A DNA stretch of 64,000 nucleotides, from contig JARFUG010000001.1 of the NCBI GenBank assembly GCA_029289095.1, positions 27,490 to 91,489 of the forward strand, given 5' to 3'. The DNA comes from Desulfuromonadales bacterium (GTDB lineage: Bacteria > Desulfobacterota > Desulfuromonadia > Desulfuromonadales > JACZKF01). Positions within the stretch are counted from its first letter, which is position 1, and every line of letters starts with the position of its first letter. The notes under the pieces are model-generated. The model saw only the letters and a list, made by a program, of their open reading frames with translations. It was not told where the DNA came from and did no database searches. Shown piece after piece: positions 22,976 to 33,000 of this stretch. Position numbers and translations under genes: made by a program.

Positions 22976-24403
22976 TCAGGGTGCGGGAAACGCCAGGTAG
23001 AGGGTGCTCTCTGCACGTTTGATGAGCAGGACGACGTTGCGCCCCCGGGCCTGCTGCACCGCCCGTCGAAAGGCGTCGAGGTCGTTGATGTCCTGGCGGT
23101 TGATGTTCAGAAGAAGATCGCCGGATTGCACTCCCGCGGCCTCGGCGCGTGATCCGGGCTCGACCGCCTCGATGAGAACCCCCTCTCCATCGGAGGGGAC
23201 GACGGAAAATCCGAGCCCCTCGGCCCGGGCAGGACGATCGGGGGCGACGCGCGCCACGCGGGCGGAAGTTTCCATCTCGGCGATGACGACCGGAACGGTC
23301 ATGCGCTTTCCGCTGCGCAGGACATCCAGGTTCACCCTCTTGCCGACGGGGGTGCTCGCCACCAGAAGCTGCAGTTCCCGAACGCCCCGAACCTCCCTGC
23401 CATCGTAGAGCAACAGGATGTCTCCGCGCTGAAGATCGGAATTGGCGGCGGGGGAACCGGGGAGGATCTGGTTCACCAGCGCGCCGGTGACGCGATCGAG
23501 ACCGAAGGACTCGGCCAGCTCCGGCGTCAGCGGCTGGATGCTCACTCCGAGCCAGCCGCGAACAACCTCGCCTGTCTCGATGAGCTGCGTGGCGATGTGG
23601 CGGGCCAGATTGATGGGGATGGCGAAGCCGATCCCCTGGCCGGTGGCGACAATGGCGGTGTTGATTCCGATCACCTCGCCGTAGATGTTCAGCAGAGGTC
23701 CTCCGGAGTTCCCCGGGTTGATGGAGGCGTCGGTCTGGATGAAGTCTTCATAGTCCTCGATCCCGAGGCCCGCACGGCCGATAGCCGAGATCACGCCGAC
23801 GGTCAACGTACGGTCGAGGCCGAAGGGGTTGCCGATGGCCAGAGCCCACTGTCCCACCTGAAGCAGATCGGAATCGCCGAGGACCACGAAGGGAAGGTTT
23901 TCCGGGGCCTCGATCTTCAAGACGGCGACGTCGGTGCGCGGGTCCATGCCGACGACTTTGGCCGGATAGATGCGCTGATCCGAGAGGCGCACCGTAATCT
24001 CTTCGGCGTCCCGGATCACGTGATTATTGGTGAGAATGAAGCCGTCCTCACTGATGATGAAGCCCGAGCCGAGGCTGTGCTCCCTTTGGGGACGCATGCG
24101 CGGATCGCCCCGGAAGAGGTCGCCGAAGAACTCGTCGAAAAGGGGGCCGAACTGACTATCCCGCTGGGGCCGGACCCGCGCGGCACGGATGTTGACGGTC
24201 GCCGGGGTGACGGTTCTGGAGACCTCCATGAAGGCCTCCTGGGTCGTGAGGAGCTGCTGGGGCGGGTTCTCCACCGGAGGGGGCGCCTTCTCTTCGCGGA
24301 CGCTGCTGCGCACGGTCGTTTCGGACGTCCGTTCGCACCCGGTCAGCGGGAAAGCGAAAGCAAGGATCAAGAGCAGGGACAGCGTACGTGAAAATGCGAT
24401 CAT
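22976..24403 (-). CDS. degQ: HtrA/DegQ-type periplasmic serine protease, lipoprotein
   Basis: The 475-residue protein begins with a lipoprotein signal (MIAFSRTLSLLLILAFAFPLTGC; lipobox LTGC), so it should be lipid-anchored, unlike soluble DegP. The trypsin-like domain has His in LTNNHVI, Asp in TDVAVLKI and Ser in GNSGGPLL. Two PDZ domains follow (about residues 280-370 and 385-475, starting GWLGVSIQ and GFSVVPSDG). It degrades or refolds misfolded envelope proteins. ATG 24403 is chosen because it yields the signal peptide. It leads the unit with the small protein, rluD and pgeF. Confidence 0.92.
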   Translation of the reverse strand: MIAFSRTLSLLLILAFAFPLTGCERTSETTVRSSVREEKAPPPVENPPQQLLTTQEAFMEVSRTVTPATVNIRAARVRPQRDSQFGPLFDEFFGDLFRGDPRMRPQREHSLGSGFIISEDGFILTNNHVIRDAEEITVRLSDQRIYPAKVVGMDPRTDVAVLKIEAPENLPFVVLGDSDLLQVGQWALAIGNPFGLDRTLTVGVISAIGRAGLGIEDYEDFIQTDASINPGNSGGPLLNIYGEVIGINTAIVATGQGIGFAIPINLARHIATQLIETGEVVRGWLGVSIQPLTPELAESFGLDRVTGALVNQILPGSPAANSDLQRGDILLLYDGREVRGVRELQLLVASTPVGKRVNLDVLRSGKRMTVPVVIAEMETSARVARVAPDRPARAEGLGFSVVPSDGEGVLIEAVEPGSRAEAAGVQSGDLLLNINRQDINDLDAFRRAVQQARGRNVVLLIKRAESTLYLAFPAP

Positions 24404-24460
24404 GGGAACTCCCTGGAGCACAAGAGCATTGGGCAGATTAGCGTAAAAACCGCTGAAATG

Positions 24461-25207
24461 TCAATAAGTGCCGCCCCCTGCTCCAATCTCTCCCATGAAA
24501 TGCAGAAGCTCCGAGTGCCCCCCCCGGTAATCGAATTCGTACTCGCCGTCGAGACGGTCGATGAGCCAGGTGTCGACGAGGAAGGTGCGGATGCCGACCT
24601 GACGCGCAGCCAGATCGTGTTCGGTATCGTTGCCGACCATCAGGCACTGACGGGGATCCATCCCAAGGGTCTGCAGCAGATCGTGGAAGTATTGGGGATC
24701 CGGTTTGCAGAATCGGCTGTTTTCGAAGGTGCTGACGTGGGCGAAATCGAAGTCGTGCAGGTTCCCCCACCGCAGGCGCGCCTCCACCACTGGTCGGGGA
24801 AAAACGGGGTTGGTTGCGATGGCCACCTTTAAACCGCGCTCGAAACAGCGCTCAACCACTTTGCGGGCGAGGGGCGAAGGACGCACATGAGGAGCGAGCG
24901 CGGACAGGCTTCCTGCACAGAAATCCTGAAACCGTTCGGCGAACTGGGCCGGGGCGATTCCGGCGTGCCGGTCGAGGGCGGCCAGGAAGAGTTCCTCATT
25001 GGTCGGCCCCCCGCTTCGGGCATGAAGGAGAGAGAAGGTCGCCGCAAGCAACGCATCGGCAAAAGCCGTACGGTCGACCAGATCGCCGAAGCAATCGGCC
25101 AGGGACGTGATATAGGCGGGGATGAATTCGCACATCTCCACCTCCAGAAGGGTGCCGTCCAGGTCGAACAGGACCCCCTCGATATCGCTCAGTTCAGGAG
25201 TTTTCAT
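24461..25207 (-). CDS. HAD-superfamily phosphatase-like hydrolase
   Basis: A 248-residue HAD hydrolase. Motif I is VLFDLDGTLLEVEM (nucleophile Asp), motif II is AIATNPVF and motif IV is MVGNDTEHDLAARQVGI. The cap is a helical insert between motifs I and II, as in the phosphoglycolate-phosphatase-like subfamily I. The substrate is unknown. It is divergent from elbB, whose promoter region lies at 25208-25342. Confidence 0.85.
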   Translation of the reverse strand: MKTPELSDIEGVLFDLDGTLLEVEMCEFIPAYITSLADCFGDLVDRTAFADALLAATFSLLHARSGGPTNEELFLAALDRHAGIAPAQFAERFQDFCAGSLSALAPHVRPSPLARKVVERCFERGLKVAIATNPVFPRPVVEARLRWGNLHDFDFAHVSTFENSRFCKPDPQYFHDLLQTLGMDPRQCLMVGNDTEHDLAARQVGIRTFLVDTWLIDRLDGEYEFDYRGGHSELLHFMGEIGAGGGTY

Positions 25208-25342
25208 ACCAATGTGTATAGCACATCCTTTCTGAAAAACCCACTCCTTCGACTAATGGCGACTTCTCTTGACAAACGGCGTTATTTTATTAATTTTATT
25301 CGGATACGATGTGTTCACCTTACTTCACGAGGAGGTATGATC

Positions 25343-26005
25343 ATGCCAAAAGTAGGAGTCGTCCTTGCGGGCTGCGGTGTTTTTGACGGCAGCGAAATCC
25401 ATGAAGCGGTCATCACCATGCTCGCTCTAGACCGGGCCGGGGCCGAAATGGTCCTGATGGCTCCCGATGCGGATCAGATGCATGTGGTCAACCACCTCAC
25501 CGGGGAAGTCGCCGAAGGTGAAAAACGCAACGTCCTGGTGGAGTCGGCGCGCATCGCCCGGGGCAAGATCCGCAACATCGCCGAAGTCCGGGTCTCAGAC
25601 ATAGACGCCCTCTTCTTTCCCGGCGGCTTCGGCGCCGCCAAGAACCTGTGCGACTTCGCCGTCAAAGGCCCCCAATGCGACATCCATCCCGAAGTGGCGC
25701 GCCTGGTGCGTGAAACGGTCAAGGCGAAAAAACCCCTCGGCGCGGTCTGCATCGCCCCCGCCCTGCTCTCCAAGATCCTCGGCGAGGACAAGCTGGCCCA
25801 CAAACTGACCATCGGCACCGATCAGGACACCGCCGCCGCCCTCGAGAAGATGGGGACGACCCACGAGGCGTGCCCCGTCAGCGAGTTTGTCGTTGACAGG
25901 CAGAACAAGATCGTCTCCTCCCCCGCCTACATGCTCGCCGGTCGCATCAGCGAGGCGGCCGAAGGGATCGAAAAATCGGTCAAGGCGCTCCTCGAGATGA
26001 CCTGA
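25343..26005 (+). CDS. elbB: ElbB-type glyoxalase/isoprenoid-associated protein (DJ-1/PfpI family)
   Basis: The 220-residue protein starts MPKVGVVLAGCGVFDGSEIHEAV, a hallmark of ElbB (GCGVFDGSEIHE). ALFFPGGFGAAKNLCDFA and GAVCIAPALL contain the nucleophilic Cys of the DJ-1/PfpI fold. E. coli ElbB has glyoxalase III activity and was linked genetically to isoprenoid synthesis. ATG 25343 is chosen over ATG 25337 because AGGAGG is 7 bases upstream. A strong intrinsic terminator follows. Confidence 0.92.
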   Translation: MPKVGVVLAGCGVFDGSEIHEAVITMLALDRAGAEMVLMAPDADQMHVVNHLTGEVAEGEKRNVLVESARIARGKIRNIAEVRVSDIDALFFPGGFGAAKNLCDFAVKGPQCDIHPEVARLVRETVKAKKPLGAVCIAPALLSKILGEDKLAHKLTIGTDQDTAAALEKMGTTHEACPVSEFVVDRQNKIVSSPAYMLAGRISEAAEGIEKSVKALLEMT

Positions 26006-26031
26006 ATTCACCATCAGATTTACAGAAACGA

Positions 26032-26066
26032 GCGAAGGCGGACCTTGCGTCCGCCTTCGCCTTTTG
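26032..26066 (+). terminator. Terminator after elbB
   Basis: GCGAAGGCGGAC and GTCCGCCTTCGC pair around CTTGC, followed by CTTTTGC. Confidence 0.85.
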
Positions 26067-26152
26067 CACTCATGGTCAGCAGTGGAACATTTCCTTGCAT
26101 CCAGAATCGGAATCGGCGACGCTATCGGGAAACGCAGAAAACAGGAGAGTTC

Positions 26153-26326
26153 ATGGAATTTTTGATTGCGTGGGTGATATTCGGCGTCGCAGCCGCCTCT
26201 CTGGCCAAAGGAAAGAACAGAAGCGTCCCGCTGTGGGTCTTCATCGGCCTTCTGATCGGCCCATTTGCCCTGCTGCTCATCGCACTGATGAAGCCGGCCC
26301 CGGGAGCGGACCAGAGGTACCAGTGA
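26153..26326 (+). CDS. Small membrane protein
   Basis: A 57-residue protein with two hydrophobic segments (FLIAWVIFGVAAASLA and LWVFIGLLIGPFALLLIALM) joined by a basic loop (KGKNRS). It ends in a short polar tail. GGAG lies 7 bases before ATG 26153. It resembles small two-helix inner-membrane proteins of unknown function. It sits alone between elbB and the XRE regulator. Confidence 0.65.
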   Translation: MEFLIAWVIFGVAAASLAKGKNRSVPLWVFIGLLIGPFALLLIALMKPAPGADQRYQ

Positions 26327-26456
26327 CAGGTCGCCAAGACTTTGCTCCCCTGGAAGCAAAATGTCCTAGAAATAGAGACTTGATCCGATTTATTTCTTGA
26401 CAATATTTTTCAGCCGAGGAAAAATCAGGTTCATTTCTCTATCACGTCAGGGAACA

Positions 26457-27104
26457 ATGTTGGAAGCGGAATCGGACATCTCTCTCGGCGCACGTATCCG
26501 CCAGGTGCGGCGCAGCCAGGGGCTCACCCAGAAAGCCTTCGCCGATTCCCTGGGAATCGCGCAGGGGTACCTGAGCAGTCTCGAAGCCGGAAAGAAAATC
26601 CCTTCCGAGACGCTTCTGATCGCCTTGACGCACCTCTACCACGTCGACGAGCGATGGCTATTGTCCGGGGAGGGAGCGCCGGAGGCCGAAATCCTGATCA
26701 GCGCCCCCGCTGGAGAGGTCAGGCTCTCCGAGAGCAGAACGCCCCTGCTGAAGAGGATTCCACCCGAATTCCCCCGGGGGATCAGCGCCGAAGACGTCCT
26801 CGAATATCTCTCCATACCAGACACCCCTTCGGGCTGCTATGCGATGGTCGCCTACGGCGACTTCATGGCTCCGACCATCCAGGACAAGGACCTCGTCTTC
26901 TTCAAACCGGGGGAAGAAGCCAGGACCGGGGACGTTGTCCTGGTGAGCAGCAAATGGGACGACACCATTTTACGCCGTTACCGGATCAACGCCGACGGCA
27001 TCTGGCTCTCTCCCGACAACAGCCTGTACAAACCTTTCCAGCCGGCCTCCAACTGCGCCATCATCGGCAAGGTCATGGCGGTCTGGCGAAAAGTGAAATT
27101 CTGA
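26457..27104 (+). CDS. XRE-family regulator with S24 peptidase-like domain
   Basis: A 215-residue, phage-repressor-like protein. The helix-turn-helix lies at residues of about 10-65 (IRQVRRSQGLTQKAFADSLGIAQGYLSSLEAGKK). A C-terminal LexA/CI-type domain follows, starting at CYAMVAYGDFMAPTIQDKDLVFFK, where the usual GDSM nucleophile is replaced by GDFM. With Phe in place of the Ser, autoproteolysis is unlikely; the Lys region (LRRYRINADG) is also divergent. It therefore probably regulates by ligand or dimer control. ATG 26457 is preferred over GTG/ATG-like starts further upstream. Confidence 0.82.
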   Translation: MLEAESDISLGARIRQVRRSQGLTQKAFADSLGIAQGYLSSLEAGKKIPSETLLIALTHLYHVDERWLLSGEGAPEAEILISAPAGEVRLSESRTPLLKRIPPEFPRGISAEDVLEYLSIPDTPSGCYAMVAYGDFMAPTIQDKDLVFFKPGEEARTGDVVLVSSKWDDTILRRYRINADGIWLSPDNSLYKPFQPASNCAIIGKVMAVWRKVKF

Positions 27105-27130
27105 AGCCCCCTCACACCGGCGAACCACAA

Positions 27131-27171
27131 AGCGAAAGCGGACCGCAGCGGTCTCTTTCGCTTTTTTTTTT
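27131..27171 (+). terminator. Terminator after the XRE regulator
   Basis: AGCGAAAG and GGACC pair with GGTCT and CTTTCGCT, followed by ten T. Confidence 0.85.
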
Positions 27172-27200
27172 GACGGCGCATTCCGTGTTTTCCGCCCTGC

Positions 27201-28070
27201 TCAGATCGAATCGATAAAATTCCTGACTGCATCCATCTCCTCGGGTTTCAGGACGATTCCGGCATGAGGCTTCTCGAAGACCGCCTCCATTCGCCACCCT
27301 CGGAGCAAGAGATCGGGGGCGCCCCCGGAAGACGGATCGTGAGGCCGCAGGCTGTGGCAGATGGCGCACTGAGCGTCGTAGATGAGTTGCCCCTTTCCGA
27401 CGATCGATGGCGGCAAAGGGACGGGGATCGTGCCGGCGAAGACCGATACGATGTCGCTCGAGCGCCGTCCGCTCCCGGTGACGACGGTCAGTTGAAAACG
27501 GTAAATTCCCCGTGCGTCGGCGAAGAAGTTCGGCCGGGGGGAGTTGGGGTCCGACAGGGCGGCCCGGCTCTCGCGCGGACGCTCCAGAGTGATCCAGTGA
27601 AAGGTGAGGAGCCCTCCTTCGGGGGCGCGACTGGCGCTGCCGTCGAGCAGAACGAGGGCGCCGGGGACGACTTCCTGGTCAGGTCCCGCATCGGCGCTCG
27701 GTGCGAAGGGGTCGGGACCGACGGCCTGGACGCTCAGGACGTCCTCGGATGCCAGCGTCCCGTCGCTGACCGAGAGGTGGAGAGAATAGACGCCTTCGAC
27801 GTCGACGAAGAAGGTCGTCGCAGGCGCCTCGGGATCGGCAAGAGCGGCCGCACTCCCTTCCGGACGCTCCTGGAGAGTCCACCGGAAGAAAAGCTCTTCC
27901 CTCACAGGAGAAAAGCTGGCTCCGGCATCGAGATGAACTGTCGTTCCTACCAGAACCGTCTGATCGGGTCCGGCAAGTGCGACCGGCCTTTCGTCGTCGA
28001 TGCTGCCGCACCCCCAAAGGATCAGGGCATATACGAGAATGATCGCTTTGGCTCTGAACAGGCGAAGCAT
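27201..28070 (-). CDS. Lipoprotein with two PKD-like domains and a c-type heme site
   Basis: The protein has 289 residues. The signal peptide ends in a lipobox (ILWGCGS). Two PKD-type immunoglobulin-like repeats follow, each starting with AxAGPDQ (residues of about 32-120 and 125-215; WTLQERPEGSAAALADP is echoed by WITLERPRESRAALSDP). The C-terminal domain is cytochrome c, with CAICH at about 235-239 and a possible distal Met in PEEMDAVRNFI. It is thus a surface or periplasmic electron carrier on an adhesive stalk. It has no partner gene; the neighbours are divergent. Confidence 0.8.
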   Translation of the reverse strand: MLRLFRAKAIILVYALILWGCGSIDDERPVALAGPDQTVLVGTTVHLDAGASFSPVREELFFRWTLQERPEGSAAALADPEAPATTFFVDVEGVYSLHLSVSDGTLASEDVLSVQAVGPDPFAPSADAGPDQEVVPGALVLLDGSASRAPEGGLLTFHWITLERPRESRAALSDPNSPRPNFFADARGIYRFQLTVVTGSGRRSSDIVSVFAGTIPVPLPPSIVGKGQLIYDAQCAICHSLRPHDPSSGGAPDLLLRGWRMEAVFEKPHAGIVLKPEEMDAVRNFIDSI

Positions 28071-28273
28071 GAAGACTCCGGGAGCGGGAATGGTATATTT
28101 AAAATTTTCTAACCTTTAGCGCGTGACTGTCAAGGCGCTCAGCCCTTTTCACCGCGAAAGATACGGACAAACTCTCTACGCATGAGATGGCAAGGCGACT
28201 TCGGGGTGGAAATCACGCGTCAACGATGCTAGTGTTTCGGCTCGACGTATACGGCTATCGAGGACGAACTCCC

Positions 28274-29938
28274 ATGGAACGACTCAGAACGGACGTACTC
28301 GTGATCGGAGGGGGGCTGGCAGCGCTGTGCGCCGCGCTGGAAGCCCGGCTGGCCGGAAAAGAGGTCGTTCTGGCGTGCAAGCGCAAGGCGGGGCGCAGCG
28401 GCAACACGGTTCTGGCGGCCTGCAACATTTCGGGCCTCTTCGACCAGCGCAACGACTCGGTGGAACTCTTCGCCAGGGACATCGTCCGGGGGGGCGAGGG
28501 GCTCTCCGATCCGGAGTTGGCTCGCACTCTGGCCGAAGGTTCCTCGGTCCTCGTCTCCTTCCTGGAGAATTTCGGCGTGCGCTTCCTGCGCGAGGGGGGG
28601 AAGCTGGTGACCAAGCTGAACCCGGGGCACTCGACGCCGCGCACCGCGACGACCCTTCGCCCGGGCATCCCCGTTCAGACCGCCGGCCTCTCCCTGACCC
28701 TTCCCCTGCTTGCTGCCGTGCGGGATCTCGGCGTCCACGTCATGGAAGACCTCATGGCGGTCGATCTGCTCACCGGTCCCGAAGGGGTCGGCGGAGCTCT
28801 CTTTGCCGGTCGCGAGGCGGAGGTGAGAATCGAGAGCCGCAGCGTCGTTCTCGCCTGCGGAGGAGGAGGGCGCCTCTTCGCCAACAGCAACAACACCCGG
28901 GAGATGACCGGCGACGGAATCGCGCTGGCGTACCGCGCCGGCGCCGAACTGCGCGACCTCGAATTCATCCAGTTCCATCCCACCATGGGGATCGCCCCGG
29001 TCCCGATCATCCTCCCGACGACCCTTTTTGCCGACGGAGCGGTCCTTCGCAACAGCCGGGGGGAGCGTTTTCTGCTGGACGAGCACTCCTCAGGCGAGAT
29101 CGCGGCAACCCGCGACGTGATGAGCCGCGCCATCTGGCGTGAGATCACTGAGGGGCGCGGCGTCGACGGCGGCGTGCATCTCGATCTCTCAGGCATTTCT
29201 TCCCGGGCGGCCTCCGGGCGCTACGGCGATCTCTGGAATCTCCTCAATCGGCGCGGATGCCGTCCTGAAAGGGATTTTCTCACTGTCGGCATTGCCGTCC
29301 ACTTCTTCATGGGGGGGATGACCATCGATGCCGACGGAGCCACGACGGTCCCCGGCCTTTTCGGGGCCGGCGAGGTCACCGGCGGCGTCCACGGAACCAA
29401 CCGTCTCGGCGGCAACGCCCTGGCCGAGGCGGTCGTCTTCGGCCGCATCGCCGGCAGGTCCGCAGCCGATCGCGCCAAGGTTTTCCGTCCCTGCGAGGCG
29501 TTGCCGCAGGAGTTTCGGCGTTCGCCGGAGCCCCCGCAGAAACTCCTCCCCCTGCGCCTCGAGCTCAAACGCCTTCTGTGGAACCATGCCGGCGTAATCC
29601 GCTCGGAGCACACCGTGCAGACGGGGCTGCAGCGCCTGGAGGAACTCGAAAAACGGTTCCGGCAGATCGAAGGATTCCGCTCGCTTCAGGGGTTGGAAAC
29701 GGGGAACATGCTCCTGGCGGCGCGGCTGATCCTTCTGGCCGCGCGGAACCGAACCGAGAGCCGCGGCTCCCATTTCCGCAGCGACTTTCCCGATCCCGTC
29801 GAGGCGCTCGGGAAAATGTCTCTGCGCATTCGGCAAGGCGCCGATGGCCTCCAGATCGCCTTCGGACAGAACCCTCTCTCCTCTTCTTTACCCCTCCCTC
29901 GCTCCCTTGCGTTTGCACCCTCCCCGTCAGAGGGGTAG
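28274..29938 (+). CDS. FAD-dependent fumarate-reductase/aspartate-oxidase-type flavoprotein
   Basis: A 554-residue flavoprotein of the succinate dehydrogenase/fumarate reductase/NadB superfamily. It has the ADP-binding VLVIGGGLAALCAALEA at the N-terminus, VVLACGGGGRLFANSNN, the substrate-side EFIQFHPTMG, and GLFGAGEVTGGVHGTNRLGGNALAEAVVFGR near the end. It has neither the NadB-specific HFTCGG nor an iron-sulfur or membrane subunit beside it. The start at 28274 is chosen because upstream sequence is unlike the family. It is followed by gltB on the same strand after 110 bases. The reaction is unknown; a dicarboxylate or amino-acid oxidation linked to glutamate metabolism is a possibility. Confidence 0.8.
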   Translation: MERLRTDVLVIGGGLAALCAALEARLAGKEVVLACKRKAGRSGNTVLAACNISGLFDQRNDSVELFARDIVRGGEGLSDPELARTLAEGSSVLVSFLENFGVRFLREGGKLVTKLNPGHSTPRTATTLRPGIPVQTAGLSLTLPLLAAVRDLGVHVMEDLMAVDLLTGPEGVGGALFAGREAEVRIESRSVVLACGGGGRLFANSNNTREMTGDGIALAYRAGAELRDLEFIQFHPTMGIAPVPIILPTTLFADGAVLRNSRGERFLLDEHSSGEIAATRDVMSRAIWREITEGRGVDGGVHLDLSGISSRAASGRYGDLWNLLNRRGCRPERDFLTVGIAVHFFMGGMTIDADGATTVPGLFGAGEVTGGVHGTNRLGGNALAEAVVFGRIAGRSAADRAKVFRPCEALPQEFRRSPEPPQKLLPLRLELKRLLWNHAGVIRSEHTVQTGLQRLEELEKRFRQIEGFRSLQGLETGNMLLAARLILLAARNRTESRGSHFRSDFPDPVEALGKMSLRIRQGADGLQIAFGQNPLSSSLPLPRSLAFAPSPSEG

Positions 29939-30048
29939 AATTAATGAAAGAATCGCGCGGGAGTGAGCTCTCACTTCCTGCTGCGCCCTTTCCCTCTTAC
30001 GGATTTCCGGGGCCGTCTCTCCGGAATCCGCCATGACGCGGAGCTCCC

Positions 30049-33000
30049 ATGTACATACACCCCGACGACCCCTCCGGTCTCGTCCCCTCCGAGCGCGACG
30101 GCTGCGCCATCATCGGCTACATCAACAAGGCGGGAGAGCCGACCCACGGCAATGTTCAACGCACCATCGACGCCCTCATCAAGATGGGGCACCGGGCCGG
30201 AGAGATCGGCGGAGAGGGGGACGGCTGCGGCGTCCTCACCGACATCCCGCGCCGGCTCTGGCGCGAGTACCTTACGGTGGCGGGACACCCCCCGGAACTG
30301 GCGCACTCGCCCGGCTTCGTCCTGGGGCACCTCCTCGTCCCCCGCGAGGCTCTTGGCAGCGATCCGCTGATCCGGGAGAAAATCCTGGAGCGCCTGCAAA
30401 AAAGCGGCGCCCGGGTGCTGATCGAGCATCCGGGACCGGTGCGCAGCGAAGTCCTCTCCCCTTCCGCCCGCAAGAACGAGCCTCTGTTCTGGCAGACGGC
30501 CCTGCTTTTCGACGAGACAGACCAGTTGCCCGCGCGCCTGCATGCCCTGCACCTGGCCATCGAGACCGAAACGCCGGTTCATGTCGCCTCCCTCTCCAAC
30601 CGCGTCGCCTCCTACAAGATCCAGGGGGCGCCGGAGATACTCTCGCGCTACTACCCCGAACTCAAGAGGCGCGACTTCCTCTCCTCGGTCACCATCGGGC
30701 ACAGCCGCTTCTCCACCAACACCCTGCCGACGGTCCTTCGCGCTCAGCCTTTCAGCCTTCTGGGACACAACGGCGAGATCAACACCATCGCCCGGCTTCG
30801 CGAGGAGGCCCGGATGCTCGGCATCTCCCTCCCGCCCGGCGGCAGCGACTCCCAGGACCTCAACCGCACCCTGGAGGGGCTCATCCACCAGTTCGGCCTG
30901 ACCCTCTTCGAAGCGATGGAGTTCGTCTTTCCCCCCATCGTCTCCGAGATGGAGAAGATGCCGCTCGAGCTGCAGGAGCTCTATTCCTACTTCCGCCGCG
31001 TCTTCAGCGCCAGCGCCCAGGGACCGGCGGCGATCATCGCCCGTCACCAGGACCGCTGCGTCTTCTCCGTCGACGCCATGGGGCTTCGGCCCCTGTGGTT
31101 CGGCGAGACGGGGAAGGAATATTTCGCCTCCTCCGAATGGGGGGTCGTCCCCCACGAGGAACTGCTGGAAGACCCACGCCCCCTGGCTCCGGGCGAAAAG
31201 ATCGGCGTGCGTCTGGCCGAAGGGAAGAAGGTGCGCGTTCTCGAGCATGAGGATTTGCGGCGCGAAGTCAGATCCTTCTTCGGTCGGCGCACCTCCCTCA
31301 GCGCCCATGCAAAGGCCTTGCAGACCCCCGAAGCCGTAGAGCCGCTGCGCGAAGAGAGCTTCAGCCGGGGAAGCGAACTCCTCAGGGCCAATCTCCTCAC
31401 CGCCCTGGGGTGGCGCAACAGCGATCTGCTCAACCTGAGGGATGCCGCCCGCACCGGCGAGGAGCCGATCGCCTCCCTCGGCTATGACGGGCCTCTCGCC
31501 GCCCTGGCGCAGAGGCGGCAGAACCTTTCGGACTTCTTCAAGGAACAGGTCGCCGTCGTCACCAACCCCGCCATCGACAGAGAGCGCGAGAGCGAGCACT
31601 TCTCCACCCGCGTTTATCTCGGTCCCCGTCCGCGGCTTCGCGTTCCGGCGAAACAGGGGGTGCGGATCGAGGTCCCTCTGCTTCTCGGCGGCGGACACCG
31701 CGCGCCGACGCACGAGGAAGAGGCCCTCGCCCTGGCCTGCGGCTCCGCCACCCTGGAGACCCTGCTCGGTCGGTTCCGCAGCGGGGAACGCGCGGGTCAC
31801 CGCCTCCTTTCATGCGCGCTGCGAAACGGCGAGAGCGTCCCAGACGCCCTGGAGAGGCTTGCTGAGGAGGCCCGCTCGGCGGCCGGCCGCGGGATCCCCC
31901 TCCTCGTCCTCGACGATTCCCTCGCCTTCACCCGGGGACGCACCTTCCTCGATCCGTTCCTCGCCGTGGCGGCAATCCACCGCGCGCTCAAGGGGTCCCG
32001 AGACCGCGCAGGGGTGAACCTTCGCCGGAAGGTCTCCCTCGTGGTGCGCTCGGGAGCGCTTCGCAACCTGCACGACCTCATCTTCTGCCTCGGGATGGGG
32101 GCGGACGCCCTGTGCCCCTACCTCATGTGGGAGGAGGCCGCTGCCCGGGCGGATTCGGGGGTCGCGAATCTCCTCGGCGCCCTCTCCAAAGGTCTCGAAA
32201 AGGTCATTTCCACCATGGGGACCCACGAGATTGGCGGATACGGAAAGTATTTCGCCTCCATCGGTCTCGCCCCCGATATCGCAGCCCTTTTCGAGACCCC
32301 GGACTTCTGCGGATCGCCCAAGGGGGGGCTCTCCTTCGCCCGCATCGAGGAAGACGCCCGCGAGCGCGCCGCGACGGCCCGAAGCAAGAAGGAGGAGCCC
32401 GTCCCCGCCCAGTTCCGACTCTACCCACGCATCTGGAAGATGGTCGGACAGGTGGCAAAGATGGAGGAGAGCTACGCCGATCTCTCTCGCCTCATCCGCA
32501 AGCTCGAGGCGGAAAACCCTCTGGCGATCCGGCACCTCCTCGATTTCCGCTTCACCGAGGAACTGCGGGTCGACCCGCAGGAGGTCGACGCCTCGGTGGG
32601 GGGGCACGATCTGCCTATCCTCTTCTCGGCCATGAGCTTCGGTTCCCAGGGAGAGACCCCTTTTCGCATCTACGCCGAGGCGGCTCGCCGCCTCAATATC
32701 GTCTGCATGAACGGCGAGGGGGGGGAGATCGGCGACATGCTCGGCAAGTACCGCAGAAACCGCGGACAGCAGATCGCCTCGGGGCGCTTCGGAGTGCACA
32801 TGGCTCTGCTGAACTCGGCCGATTTTCTCGAGATCAAGATCGGTCAGGGGGCCAAACCCGGCGAAGGGGGGCATCTGCCCGGCTTCAAGGTGACCGAGAA
32901 GATCGCCGCGGCGAGAAACGCCATCCCGGGTATCGGTCTCATCTCCCCGTCGAACAACCACGACATCTACTCCATCGAGGACCTGGCGCAGATCATCGAG

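Noticed and set aside
25269..25297. Sigma-70 promoter of elbB with TTGACA at 25269
   Set aside because: The -35 is perfect but the expected -10 (AATTTT) is poor, so it is not listed as a feature.
26457..27104. XRE/S24 protein as sign of a prophage
   Set aside because: No other phage gene lies near, and such regulators occur alone in bacterial chromosomes.
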